From the NCBI GenBank assembly GCA_964432565.1, contig CAYSOA010000009.1:1-64000 (forward strand): a stretch of DNA of 64,000 bases, written 5' to 3'. A program made the translations under genes and the position numbers. Below are positions 15,709-24,419 of this stretch, one piece after another (positions within the stretch are counted from its first letter, which is position 1; each line of letters starts with the position of its first letter). Below the pieces are notes generated by a model, which had not been told where the DNA came from, did not search any database, and was given only the letters and a program-made list of their open reading frames with translations. The DNA comes from CAIOHW01 sp964432565 (GTDB lineage: Bacteria > Bdellovibrionota > UBA1018).

Positions 15709-17277
15709 TCAGGATGATTTCGACGGGCGAAAGACATGATGAATCTTCGGCGCCCGAGGCGCCCCCGAGGCTCCTCTTCCTCCCCCTGGATGCCGCCGGC
15801 GCCACTCGCGCCACCGACGGTAGCGCTCGAGATCCTTCAGTCGAAAGGAATCGAGGTGGGCTTCCATCTCGGCAATGGTCATCCGAAACCCTCGACGCTC
15901 GAGGGCTGCCCGATCCGCCCTTTCCAGCTCTTCTTCAAGCGTCTCGCCCAGGTCTCCCAGCACCGAGATCACTTCGAGAACATTCTGCGACATGTTGAGC
16001 GGAAATTTCTTCTGCAGCAGGCGGGAGAACAGAGGCCAGCGCCTCAGGCGCCAGATCACGCTTTTCTTGAACCACGACGAAAGATTTCCCTCGAGCTGAT
16101 AACCGTGTTCATCCGACCAGGCGAAGAACCGATCGAGCACTGCGTCCTTGCGTTGATTCGTTGCGACGCGCGAAAGATCGCGCCACTCGGCAAGCACTTC
16201 AAACCGGGGATCGACATCCATGTCAGAGGGAAGAAAGGACCGGGTGGCCCGAATGCCCAGACGGTCGACAAAATCGCGGTTTCGAGGTTCGACCCGCCCC
16301 AGAAAGAGAGGAACCTGCACCGCTCCCCCGCTTGCCTTCTTGAAGGCATCGAATGGGATCTCGGTGCAAAAGTATTCGCGGTCATCGGAGAGATCCATGG
16401 CGAAATCATAGGGTACGGCCTTCTGCGGGGACTGCTGCGCCGCCCTCAGTCGCTCGTAAGCCAGCCCGGCTGCCCTCTCGGCCACAGCTCGAAGCTCGGG
16501 ATCACGGGCCCGCACCACCATGGCTCGAAAATTTCCAGCGGCAGAATACTCTTCATAGCTGCGAATGGTCGACCCCAGCTCGATATGCGCTTCGAGAACC
16601 AAAACTTGCCGACTAGCGGGCTCGACATAAATGAATGCAGCGTGGCTGAACTGCCCCTGTACGGACGAGAGTCGTGCAATGGCCGCACTGGCAAAGGCAT
16701 TTCCACGGCTCAGGATCAGATCGCCGGACTGCAGATCAGACGGTCGAAACCCATTCGTTCCAGCCGCCGTCTGCAGATAAGGCCGTTCACCCGACAAATA
16801 CGGATAGCGGGTCTTCTCGTCATAGGGGGCAGGTCGAACCCAGTGCTCCGCGATGAATTCCTCCGCATAGCGAAGCACCCGCATCACGTTTCGGGCCTGA
16901 TCGACACAGGGCTCTTCCAGCCCCCCGATACGATAAAGACGGTAGAGCGCATCCCGAAGGTCCTGCCTTGCGAGAAACAAACCCTGAGTCGCCTCGTCGG
17001 CACGAGCTCGGAGCTCAACGGCAGAACTCGAATCCGGGGTCAGGCGAGCCAGCTCTTCGTACTGGGCGCCCAGCGTCGACGCACAGCTTTCGCGATCGAG
17101 ACCTGCCTGAACTTGCTGGCGAAAGGTCGTCAACCAGTGCATCAGTTCGAACTCTTCTGCCGCGGGAAGACGGCTGGAGCGCGGCTGGCCGGGCTCATGC
17201 GGGACGAGGGGCAGCCCAAAAGCGACCGCCAGAAGCGTCCCAAGCAGCAGAAGCTTTGAGCGAAGTGCGGAGTTCAT
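15709..17277 (-). CDS. Exported YiiX-like permuted papain-fold amidase/hydrolase
   Basis: 522 residues from ATG 17277, followed by a signal peptide (SKLLLLGTLLAVAFGLPL). The centre carries the YiiX/NlpC-P60-like permuted pattern: LQSGDLILSRGNAFASAAIA near residue 180, the histidine in GQFSHAAFIYV near 210 and the cysteine in EYFCTEIPFDAF near 305, which would form the Cys-His pair acting on peptide or amide bonds. The C-terminal ~200 residues are helical and basic (EWRRRHPGGGRG at the very end). It follows an exported lipoprotein and a barrel gene on the same strand, suggesting an envelope role. The catalytic assignment is from motif spacing only. Confidence 0.7.
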   Translation of the reverse strand: MNSALRSKLLLLGTLLAVAFGLPLVPHEPGQPRSSRLPAAEEFELMHWLTTFRQQVQAGLDRESCASTLGAQYEELARLTPDSSSAVELRARADEATQGLFLARQDLRDALYRLYRIGGLEEPCVDQARNVMRVLRYAEEFIAEHWVRPAPYDEKTRYPYLSGERPYLQTAAGTNGFRPSDLQSGDLILSRGNAFASAAIARLSSVQGQFSHAAFIYVEPASRQVLVLEAHIELGSTIRSYEEYSAAGNFRAMVVRARDPELRAVAERAAGLAYERLRAAQQSPQKAVPYDFAMDLSDDREYFCTEIPFDAFKKASGGAVQVPLFLGRVEPRNRDFVDRLGIRATRSFLPSDMDVDPRFEVLAEWRDLSRVATNQRKDAVLDRFFAWSDEHGYQLEGNLSSWFKKSVIWRLRRWPLFSRLLQKKFPLNMSQNVLEVISVLGDLGETLEEELERADRAALERRGFRMTIAEMEAHLDSFRLKDLERYRRWREWRRRHPGGGRGASGAPRAPKIHHVFRPSKSS

Positions 17278-17355
17278 CAAAATCTCGTCGGCAGAAAAAG
17301 CTGAGGCCTTGAACTCGAGCGGCAAAAGATCGCCCGAGAGCACTCGGGATTGACC

Positions 17356-19686
17356 TCAGGGCCGCGATAGATGGCCCAGGAGCGAATAGAGCGAGCCGAT
17401 CGACCCCGAGCGCCAGATCCCCCAGACCGGCACAACGACAGGGCGCCCTCGCACGATCGAAAGCTTGCCGAAATGCCGACCCACGAAAAGGGAGTTCATG
17501 GCATGCAGGGTGATCTCGACGCCAGCCTTTTGCCAGAAGCGCTCGACCTTCAGCACGCGGCTTTCCATCAGTCGAAGCGTGCCATCCTTGACCCGCGTCA
17601 CGGCGCAGTCGAGCTCGTCCGAGCCGCTCCACAGATTGCCCTCCAGCTCCCCGTCGCCATCCCGATCACAGGAATCGACCAGCCCTTCGACCGCAGTGGC
17701 GATGATGGTCAGAAGATCGAGATCCGAAACTCGGATGAATTCGGGATAGTCATCCGAGCGCGGAAGGATCTGCAAAAAAGCGCGCTCGCAGGACTTCTGC
17801 CAGCCCCATCGGTGGCACGACTCGGCCGTTCGAGGAAAATGGCGCAGGAGCAGTGAGGGCAACGCCCGTCTGAGCTCGTCCTCATGGACGAATCGCGCCC
17901 GAGAGGCAGGGTCGAGCTTCACGGCGAGCTCTTCGACGGATTCGAACTCCTGCTGATAGGCTTCTGAAAAATCGCCGAGCGAAAGCGCCAGAGTAAAGGA
18001 AGCCGCAAGAGACTTTGAATCCAAAAAAAGCGCACTTCTGGGAAAAAGATTCACCAGCAGTCCGAAGATTTCTTCGAGGCGATTTCGTTCTTCGGGAGAA
18101 TCCCGAACCACGAGCACATCGCTCGACATGGCCAGAAGCCGGGCCAGACCGTGAAGACTGAGTCCACTGATCGGCACCACCGGAGCGCCCCCCTTCAGGA
18201 CATCCCCCTTCCATTTGGCCTCGAGGTTCCCGACCAGCGCCTGCCAGCTTTCAATGCCCTGAAGAACAGAGGCCATGAGATCGAGAATCTCGTCCTCTTC
18301 TTCAATCGGCGAGGCCTGAACCACCCCGTCCCCGTCAGAGTCGAACGCGCGCAGCACCTCGTCGGCCAGTTCGGCAAAATAGGCCATCTGCGAGAGCCGG
18401 CGCCCGGTCAGCGGCACGGCCTCGCGTCCCCACTTCAAATTGCGAATCTGCAGGGCCCAGCGAATCGCTTCAGGTGCGAGTGAGGGTTGGGCTGTTCCGG
18501 CATAAGCGCAGTTTTTCCAGTCCGCGCCCCCGCAGCGCCCCTCGCGCTCGAGCCGCTGGAATACAGGAATCGCGCGCCAGATACGAACCTGCGCCCGACC
18601 GGCCACGGCAAAAAACCGGGAGATGGCCGAAGGGTGGATCTCACCGGCGGTCGATCGACCCTTGAGCTTTTCGATCCATCCCAGGCGATCCAGAATGTCT
18701 TCGGGAAGTCGCGCTCCCAGCGCGTTCATCATCTCGACCCAGTGGTCGGTGCGGATCGTCCCCAGTCCCGGCTGCGAAAACCAGTCCTGAAAGCGCCGCC
18801 CCGCCTCCATGAGTTCGTCTTCAAGAACCTGCACGCGAGCCGAATCGAGGCGATCCGCAGAATCGGCGGCAGGGGCCGGATTCAGCACCCACTCGACATA
18901 ACGAGGGGCGGCCGCGAGCCCGTCAGTGGCACGTTCGAGGCATCCGGCCATCACAGCTGAATCCCAGGCGTCGAGCCCCGGACAGAGCGTCGAAGCCACC
19001 TCGAACAGCAAACGCGCCACCGGAACCAGCGCCCGCCGCCAGTCGCGGTCCTCCGGGTGAACGGCCCCGTCCCAGACGTGGGCCATCTCTTCGGGTGAAA
19101 AGCGAAAGCCGGCGTGCCTCAGAGCCGAAGCCCCGAGATGAGCCAGCGCGTGAAAATCCTCGTAACGTCTGGGAGCGACTTCGGGACGCGTCGTCCAGAG
19201 TGCGTAGGATCTACGAAGCTGTAATCGCTTCGTTCGAACCCATCCCGACCAGCGCTGAAACCCCTCGGCGCTCAACGTCGCATCCTGAAAACCGGCGAGC
19301 CCCAGGACCGCCTCCACGCGCCTCTGATCTCGCTCGATGTCTCCCGTGAATGAAATGACTCGTCTTGAGATCAGATAACGAATTTCAGAAGCGAGAATCC
19401 GTCCCTCGTGCTCGCCCCTCACCGCTCGAAAGACTCCGCGGGCCGTCTTCTCCCAGCACTCCAGTACCTCGAGCGACTTCTGATCGGTCGAAGCCGTCAG
19501 CACTTCGAGCGGAGACGCACAGCCCGGGCCCGAGGCCTGCGAGGCCAGATCGACCACCCCCTGCGAAACCGGAGCCTCTCCCCAGTAGCGGCGCGCCAGA
19601 TCCCCCAGAACGCAGCCTCCAAGCCCCTGGGCGGCGACCAGCAGGACAAGCAGTGCCCGGCCTTTTGAGATCCCTCGGGCTACCAT
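17356..19686 (-). CDS. Large lipoprotein with EF-hand-type calcium sites
   Basis: 776 residues from ATG 19686. The N-terminal signal ends in the lipobox LGGC (Cys25). Two DxDxDG loops are visible, FDSDGDGVVQASPIEEEDE near residue 450 and CDRDGDGELEGN near 670, both typical of EF-hand or dockerin-like calcium binding. The rest is helical without a recognised domain. Its start overlaps the stop of the upstream barrel gene by 7 nt, so the two are co-translated, and the YiiX-like gene follows after 78 bp. A calcium-responsive envelope protein is a plausible inference. Function unknown. Confidence 0.75.
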   Translation of the reverse strand: MVARGISKGRALLVLLVAAQGLGGCVLGDLARRYWGEAPVSQGVVDLASQASGPGCASPLEVLTASTDQKSLEVLECWEKTARGVFRAVRGEHEGRILASEIRYLISRRVISFTGDIERDQRRVEAVLGLAGFQDATLSAEGFQRWSGWVRTKRLQLRRSYALWTTRPEVAPRRYEDFHALAHLGASALRHAGFRFSPEEMAHVWDGAVHPEDRDWRRALVPVARLLFEVASTLCPGLDAWDSAVMAGCLERATDGLAAAPRYVEWVLNPAPAADSADRLDSARVQVLEDELMEAGRRFQDWFSQPGLGTIRTDHWVEMMNALGARLPEDILDRLGWIEKLKGRSTAGEIHPSAISRFFAVAGRAQVRIWRAIPVFQRLEREGRCGGADWKNCAYAGTAQPSLAPEAIRWALQIRNLKWGREAVPLTGRRLSQMAYFAELADEVLRAFDSDGDGVVQASPIEEEDEILDLMASVLQGIESWQALVGNLEAKWKGDVLKGGAPVVPISGLSLHGLARLLAMSSDVLVVRDSPEERNRLEEIFGLLVNLFPRSALFLDSKSLAASFTLALSLGDFSEAYQQEFESVEELAVKLDPASRARFVHEDELRRALPSLLLRHFPRTAESCHRWGWQKSCERAFLQILPRSDDYPEFIRVSDLDLLTIIATAVEGLVDSCDRDGDGELEGNLWSGSDELDCAVTRVKDGTLRLMESRVLKVERFWQKAGVEITLHAMNSLFVGRHFGKLSIVRGRPVVVPVWGIWRSGSIGSLYSLLGHLSRP

Positions 19687-21035
19687 CGTGACACCACTCC
19701 CACCTGGACGAAATCGAGTGAACGCCAGCTGGCCCAGGGAGCCTCGTCCTCGGCTGCGAGAAGCTGGGCTGAAGCGTAACCCGATACGGTGCCCCAGGCG
19801 CCGCCCCGAAAAAGACGTGTCTCCAGCCCGGTTCGAAACGAGAAATCCTGCCACCGAGCCCCGCCCGCGTTCGCAGACTCCCGCAGGGTGGGGTGACCTC
19901 GCCATTCCAGCCAGGGACGCCAGGCGCCCTGACGACGTCGCCAGCGGGCGAAAAGAGCGTCTCTTTCTGCTGCGTTTGCCGAAGCAGCCCCAGGCCCCAG
20001 GCGGTGCAGACCTCCCACCTCGAGCCCGGAAAGTGGCTCGAAACTCCACGAGGCCAGCGATGCGTTCGATCGCAGCTCATGGAGGAACTCCAGATTCAAG
20101 AACTTCGAATTCCAGCCCATTCCCAAAAAGTCCTGCCGAAGAAAGCGGGGTCGCGCCGTAACGAGTACACGGGAGTCGTCTTCACGAACGAGCAGCTCGG
20201 CGCTGGGATCAATCGCGGGCTCGGGGTTGGGAGCACTCCATCCCATCAGAGAGAAGGACCCCGACCGCCACTCGGCATAGATCTGCGGCTGAAGCAGGAG
20301 CTTCGACAGTTCCCCCGTATCGACCTGATAGCGGAGCGGAAAAAGGGCCTCACCGATGCGCACCTGCTGCGGAGGAAGCCGACCGTACCGTGACGCTTCG
20401 GCAGGCTGATCGGCTGAAAGCCGAAGCGATGGCCCGAAATGCGGCAAAAAGACAGGCGACGCCGCCAGCGAAAACTCGGAATGCTCCGACCATCGGTGCC
20501 TCACGCCAGCCCCCACCCACCCGGTTGGGATCGGCTCGAACACTTCAGACTGGTTTTGCACCCAGCTCTGCCCGCGGGCCGAAAGCCAGGCCCAGCGCCT
20601 TCGGGCCGAACGGACTTCAGAAAGGTCGGCAGGTCTGCTCGAATTCGACTCCAGCCACGGAAGACCACGCCCCAGCCAGAAACTCGTCTGACCGCTCTCG
20701 CGAACCGCCTTGCCTTCGATCACGTCAAAACTCTGGTCTCGCCCCGCTCCGGTCTCTTGAAACGCCCGCAGGTCGCCCTCAAACTGCCAGGGCGACTCGG
20801 GGCCAACCCGGTAGTAAAGCCGCGCCTCACCCCCGATGCGCAGGCTCTGGCTCCCCTCGGCATACGACTGAGAGGCCAGGTCGACGAGAGCCTGACCCAC
20901 GGCCGCCGGAGCAGCGGCCCGAGCCGGTAAAGTAACCCATGCGGCGCAAGCGAACCCGACCGCAGCGATCAGACGCAGCGGCAGCGGGAGGCAGCGAAGG
21001 GAGTAAACGCGGGACATTCCTGCGCGATACCGCAT
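19680..21035 (-). CDS. Outer-membrane beta-barrel-like protein of unknown function
   Basis: About 451 residues. ATG 21035 is preceded by GGGGTGG; ATG 21017 is the alternative. A signal peptide (LIAAVGFACAAWVTLPARA, cut after ARA) is followed by many short amphipathic strands with Trp, Arg and Gly, for example SGSFSLMGWSAP and SWSFEPLSGLEVGGL, and the chain ends in an aromatic strand VQVGVVSRW, as outer-membrane barrels do. It is the first gene of a trio with the EF-hand lipoprotein and the YiiX-like amidase. No homologous family is recognised. Confidence 0.65.
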   Translation of the reverse strand: MRYRAGMSRVYSLRCLPLPLRLIAAVGFACAAWVTLPARAAAPAAVGQALVDLASQSYAEGSQSLRIGGEARLYYRVGPESPWQFEGDLRAFQETGAGRDQSFDVIEGKAVRESGQTSFWLGRGLPWLESNSSRPADLSEVRSARRRWAWLSARGQSWVQNQSEVFEPIPTGWVGAGVRHRWSEHSEFSLAASPVFLPHFGPSLRLSADQPAEASRYGRLPPQQVRIGEALFPLRYQVDTGELSKLLLQPQIYAEWRSGSFSLMGWSAPNPEPAIDPSAELLVREDDSRVLVTARPRFLRQDFLGMGWNSKFLNLEFLHELRSNASLASWSFEPLSGLEVGGLHRLGPGAASANAAERDALFARWRRRQGAWRPWLEWRGHPTLRESANAGGARWQDFSFRTGLETRLFRGGAWGTVSGYASAQLLAAEDEAPWASWRSLDFVQVGVVSRW

Positions 21036-21091
21036 CCACCCCAATCGGACCAGCGGGGATCGCTGACAACTGGAGGCCAGACCTGTCAGAA

Positions 21092-21116
21092 CCCGAATAT
21101 TCTCAAGAATTCCGGG
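21092..21116. promoter_or_regulatory. Imperfect palindrome upstream of the prohibitin operon
   Basis: CCCGAAT and ATTCCGGG bracket an AT-rich centre containing GAATATTC, forming an inverted repeat with one extra base in the right arm. It lies 23 bp before the first gene on the plus strand, so an operator or promoter element is possible. No clear -35/-10 pair was identified. Confidence 0.3.
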
Positions 21117-21138
21117 TATTCTTCCGATCGTCCACCCA

Positions 21139-21363
21139 ATGCATATGCTGCGTATCGCCTACCTGGTCTACAGCCTCGGGCTGATCTTCTTTTCGTTCAG
21201 GGTCATCTCGGGAGTCCTGGTCTCGGACGAGCCCTCTGACACGATCGAGATCCCTCGCTCAAGCCCGATGGCGAAGCTCGTTCGCGGCATCTTGAGGGCC
21301 ATCGTCTGGCCGATTCTGATCGTTCGTACCGCAGGCATCCGTCAACTTTTTCGAGGAGAATAG
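21139..21363 (+). CDS. Small membrane protein preceding prohibitin gene
   Basis: 74 residues with a hydrophobic N-terminal segment (IAYLVYSLGLIFFSFRVISGVLV) and a second shorter one (GILRAIVWPILIV). An in-frame ATG at 21145 is an equally good start. It ends 2 bp before the prohibitin-like gene and shares its orientation, so the pair probably form a small membrane complex or operon. No family recognised. Confidence 0.6.
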   Translation: MHMLRIAYLVYSLGLIFFSFRVISGVLVSDEPSDTIEIPRSSPMAKLVRGILRAIVWPILIVRTAGIRQLFRGE

Positions 21364-21365
21364 AC

Positions 21366-22187
21366 ATGGCCCAGGACTCGGTAATCGACATCAGGCAACT
21401 CAAGCGCTGGCTGATCTGGGGCGCAGGCGCCCTGCTCGCCTTCAGCGTCATGGTGAGTGGCTGTGGATTCAAGATCGTCGACACCGGCCATCGCGGCGTC
21501 AAGACACACTTCGGAAAAGTCGAAGGCGACACGCTGGACGAGGGCCTGCACTTCTACAATCCTCTGACCTCGAACATCGTCGAACTTTCGGTTCGGGAGG
21601 AGAAGTTTGAAAAAACGACCGTGGCCTATACCAAGGACGTGCAGCAGGTGCAGGTCAAGTACGCCGTCACCTTTTTTCCCGACAAATCGAAGATTCACCT
21701 GCTCTACCAGGATCTGGGAATGGCTTGGGCCGACAAGATCCTGCCCCAGACCATCGAGGGGGCCGTGAAGGCGGTCATCGGCCAATACGAGGCGGTCGAC
21801 CTGATCGCCCATCGCAGCAAGGCGGTAGAAGAAGCCCAGACCTTCGTCATCGAACAATTCAAGAGCCGCGCCGTCAACATCACTCGCGTCGAACTCGTCA
21901 ATCTCGACTTCCACGACGAATTCGAAAAAGCCGTTGAGGCCAAGGTTGTCGCCATTCAAAAGGCGGCCGAAGCGAAGAACCGCACCGTTGAGATCGAAGA
22001 GAACGCACGGCAGAAGATGATTGCCGCCAAGGCCGAAGCCGAATCGATGCGAATTCGCGCTGAAGCACTCAGCAGAAACAAGGGGCTTGTCGAATATGAG
22101 GCCATCCAGAAGTGGAACGGAGAGCTGCCCACCTATGTCATGGGCGGGTCCATTCCGTTCATCAACCTGGATATGAAGAAAAACTGA
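21366..22187 (+). CDS. Prohibitin/SPFH-domain membrane protein
   Basis: 273 residues. An N-terminal membrane anchor (LIWGAGALLAFSVMVSGCGF) is followed by the SPFH opening VDTGHRGVKTHFGKVEGDTL and the sequence LDEGLHFYNPL typical of prohibitins, then a coiled-coil (about 190-245, AEAKNRTVEIEENARQKM) that drives ring assembly. GAGGAG precedes the ATG. In bacteria such proteins organise membrane domains and can associate with the FtsH protease, which is not in the window. Its stop codon abuts the convergent EI24 stop with no space for a terminator. Confidence 0.9.
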   Translation: MAQDSVIDIRQLKRWLIWGAGALLAFSVMVSGCGFKIVDTGHRGVKTHFGKVEGDTLDEGLHFYNPLTSNIVELSVREEKFEKTTVAYTKDVQQVQVKYAVTFFPDKSKIHLLYQDLGMAWADKILPQTIEGAVKAVIGQYEAVDLIAHRSKAVEEAQTFVIEQFKSRAVNITRVELVNLDFHDEFEKAVEAKVVAIQKAAEAKNRTVEIEENARQKMIAAKAEAESMRIRAEALSRNKGLVEYEAIQKWNGELPTYVMGGSIPFINLDMKKN

Positions 22188-22916
22188 TCAGCGTTCCGCA
22201 GCGTAAAGCAGCGTTCCACCAATGACTGCCACGGGAAACAGGAAGGCGGAAAAAAGTGGAATCGCAAAGCCGGCCATCAGCACGAGCCCGAATCCCAGGC
22301 AGGCCGGAAGCCGGCGCACGATAAATCCCAACGAGGCGACCACCCCCTCGTCCCGGCGCGTCTGCGGATAGCCCAGAAACTGATAGGTCAACCCGAGCGC
22401 CAGCACGACGGGTCCGATCAGGCCGATCACTGGAATCGAAGACAGCAGAAATCCCAAGACACTGACCACCAGCGAAACCAGCGTCTTGTACAGGTCCATC
22501 CGTATTCGGCGCCACTGGACGCGCGTGAACCAGCCCGCCTCGACCATGGGCCTTTCGAGCGGAGGCTCGGCGTGAGGCTCGGTCAGCTCGGATAGCCAGT
22601 CGGCAAACGGAATCGCCACCAGCGCGGCCACCCAGACCAGAAAGAGCGCGCCCGCGGCCCAGGACAGAAAGACCAGCACGCCCTGAAGAAGGGTGGCCAG
22701 AACCCCGGACAGGGTCAGTCCCAGCATCCCCGCTCCCCAGCCCAAAAGAGCCAGGGCCCAGGCCGATGCCTGCTGAATCAGAAACCACGAGAGTGCCGCT
22801 GCGATGGCCCACGGTATCAGGCACGCCGCCAGCAGCCGCGGCTGGGTCACGGCCAGTCGCGCCGCGCGAAACGGAAGCCAAACTCCCCTGGCAAAACGAG
22901 TCACCACCGAGCTCAT
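22188..22916 (-). CDS. EI24/CysZ-like integral membrane protein
   Basis: 242 residues with four to six hydrophobic segments (for example LLAACLIPWAIAAALSWFL, LVFLSWAAGALFLVWVAALV and PVIGLIGPVVLALGLTY). The arrangement and the IPFADWLSELTE and YPQTRRD regions fit the EI24 superfamily that includes the sulfate transporter CysZ. The start ATG overlaps the RecX stop by one base (TGATG); the TTG three bases earlier is less likely. No sulfate-assimilation gene is nearby, so a transport substrate cannot be named. Confidence 0.7.
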   Translation of the reverse strand: MSSVVTRFARGVWLPFRAARLAVTQPRLLAACLIPWAIAAALSWFLIQQASAWALALLGWGAGMLGLTLSGVLATLLQGVLVFLSWAAGALFLVWVAALVAIPFADWLSELTEPHAEPPLERPMVEAGWFTRVQWRRIRMDLYKTLVSLVVSVLGFLLSSIPVIGLIGPVVLALGLTYQFLGYPQTRRDEGVVASLGFIVRRLPACLGFGLVLMAGFAIPLFSAFLFPVAVIGGTLLYAAER

Positions 22917-23500
22917 CAAAATTGAAGCACCTTTCTAGCCGTTTGAAGCGAGAACCCCCGGCGCACGAGAGCGCCCAGCGCGCGTTGCCGCTCGCGCTGG
23001 AGCTCGGTACCCGTGGCCCCCTGCAGTCCGCGGTAGCGCCTCAAGACCCAGCGCCTCGCGGTCTCCACTTCGTCTTGATCGCTACGAGAATCACTGGACT
23101 CCCGCGGGCCATCATCGGCACTGAAGGAATGCGCACTCTCCACAGTTCGCCAGACCTGCTCCACTCGGTCCAGCGTCCATCCCTCGATTCCTCGCTTTTT
23201 GAGCTTCATCCACGCCGAACGAGGTCCACGAGACTGCAGCCGCTGGTCGCGGATCAGCGCTTCGGCCAGGCGATCTTCATCGAGGTATCGACGCTCGACC
23301 AGAACCCGAAGGACCTCATCGATCTGCTGGCTGAAGCCTTCCTGAGTGAGCTCATCCTCCCCCGGTCGCCCCCGGGACGGCTGAAGCAGAAAGCTGCGCA
23401 TCTCGGCTAGCGAGCGATCTCGCCGGGCCAGCCGCTTCAGTGCCCGCTCGTAGAGATTTTCAAAAAGCGATCGCATGCCCGCAGGGGCTTCCTGCTTCAT
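22916..23500 (-). CDS. recX: RecX-family regulatory protein
   Basis: 194 residues, slightly longer than usual RecX. The repeated helical motif is present: RALKRLARRDRSLAEMRSFL at the N-terminus, RYLDEDRLAEALIRDQRL in the middle and GFSLQTARKVL at the C-terminus. RecX binds RecA filaments in the cytoplasm and modulates recombination and SOS induction. A linker rich in Ser/Asp (SFSADDGPRESSDSRSDQDE) interrupts the last repeat. recA is not in the window; the gene sits between a DUF493 gene (2 bp gap) and the EI24 gene (overlap). Confidence 0.8.
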   Translation of the reverse strand: MKQEAPAGMRSLFENLYERALKRLARRDRSLAEMRSFLLQPSRGRPGEDELTQEGFSQQIDEVLRVLVERRYLDEDRLAEALIRDQRLQSRGPRSAWMKLKKRGIEGWTLDRVEQVWRTVESAHSFSADDGPRESSDSRSDQDEVETARRWVLRRYRGLQGATGTELQRERQRALGALVRRGFSLQTARKVLQF

Positions 23501-23502
23501 TC

Positions 23503-23784
23503 TCAGAGCACCATCACCAGATCATCGAGTTCCTCGGTCGCCTCGAGAAGCGCGATCACCTCATCGACGTTGCCGGCTGCCAGCACCAAGGTGATCGACA
23601 GATGGGCATTTGAGGCACTCGGCTTTTCGGCCGACCGGCGGAGGGTTGAAAACCGCCCCTCGAGGCGTTCCACCGACGCGACAAACTCGGCCGTATTCCT
23701 GCCGATCACCTTGTGGACGTACTCGATCGGAAAGCATTCCTGCGCCTCGAGCATCTCGCGAATCTTTGAATAATCCCTGCCCAT
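23503..23784 (-). CDS. DUF493 (YbeD-like) small protein
   Basis: 93 residues from ATG 23784, preceded by a strong ribosome-binding site (AGGAAAGGG). FPIEYVHKVIGRNTAEFV and the terminal segment matching Y-VTLV-A-N-DEV-ALLEAL follow the DUF493/YbeD ferredoxin-like pattern (here LSITLVLAAGNVDEVIALL). Such proteins are thought to be regulatory ACT-like domains. Longer in-frame starts lie on the other side of the ribosome-binding site. First gene of a DUF493-recX-EI24 unit. Confidence 0.8.
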   Translation of the reverse strand: MGRDYSKIREMLEAQECFPIEYVHKVIGRNTAEFVASVERLEGRFSTLRRSAEKPSASNAHLSITLVLAAGNVDEVIALLEATEELDDLVMVL

Positions 23785-23881
23785 TTCGCCCTTTCCTACG
23801 ACCTTTTTGCCCTGGCTTTCTGCTGTGGCTAGCGCGGTTTTTTCACTGGTGCAACCCCAGTGACTGTGAAAGATAACGGGG

Positions 23882-24364
23882 ATGAATACACCCGCAAGAG
23901 TCATCTCGTTCCACTATACGTTGAAGAATACCCAGGGCGAGGTGCTCGACAGCTCGTCCGGATCAGACCCCTTGAGCTACCTCGAAGGCTCGGGCCAGAT
24001 CATTCCCGGCCTCGAAAAGCAGCTGGCCCTGCTCTCGGTCGGTGATCAGCGCACGGTGCAGGTCGAAGCCGAACACGCCTACGGCCAGCACGATGAAACG
24101 CTCGTGATGGAAGTGCCGCGCGACCGTCTTCCGAAAACAGAAGAACTGAGTGTCGGCGATCAATTCTCCGGGCGCAGCCCAGACGGCGAATCCGGTGCCG
24201 TCTTCACGGTGGTCGCCCTTTCGGACGAGACCGTCACCCTCGACGGCAATCACCCGCTGGCGGGCGAAGACCTGACTTTCGAAGTCGAAATCACCGCCGT
24301 GCGTGATGCCACCGAGGAAGAGCTTGCCCATGGACACGCACACGGTCCTGGCGGCGCGCACTGA
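23882..24364 (+). CDS. slyD: SlyD-like FKBP-type peptidyl-prolyl isomerase
   Basis: 160 residues. The FKBP domain is split by an insert-in-flap domain as in SlyD: GEVLDSSSGSDPLSYLEGSG and IIPGLEKQL in the FKBP part, then LVMEVPRDRLP to LDGNHPLAGEDLTFEVEIT, the standard SlyD ending. The C-terminal tail HGHAHGPGGAH is histidine-rich and likely binds nickel or other metals. The protein speeds proline isomerisation and acts as a chaperone in the cytoplasm. It is divergent from the DUF493 gene across a 97-bp gap. Confidence 0.93.
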   Translation: MNTPARVISFHYTLKNTQGEVLDSSSGSDPLSYLEGSGQIIPGLEKQLALLSVGDQRTVQVEAEHAYGQHDETLVMEVPRDRLPKTEELSVGDQFSGRSPDGESGAVFTVVALSDETVTLDGNHPLAGEDLTFEVEITAVRDATEEELAHGHAHGPGGAH

Positions 24365-24419
24365 TCGTCACCTTTGACGCCGGCTCGACTGGCGACAAGC
24401 TTGCAGCCCTCGGTTTCCG

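Noticed and set aside
15736..17259. A 507-codon open frame on the plus strand opposite the YiiX-like gene
   Set aside because: It is an antisense shadow of a GC-rich gene: no ribosome-binding site, no recognisable protein pattern, and the minus-strand frame has a signal peptide and catalytic-type motifs.
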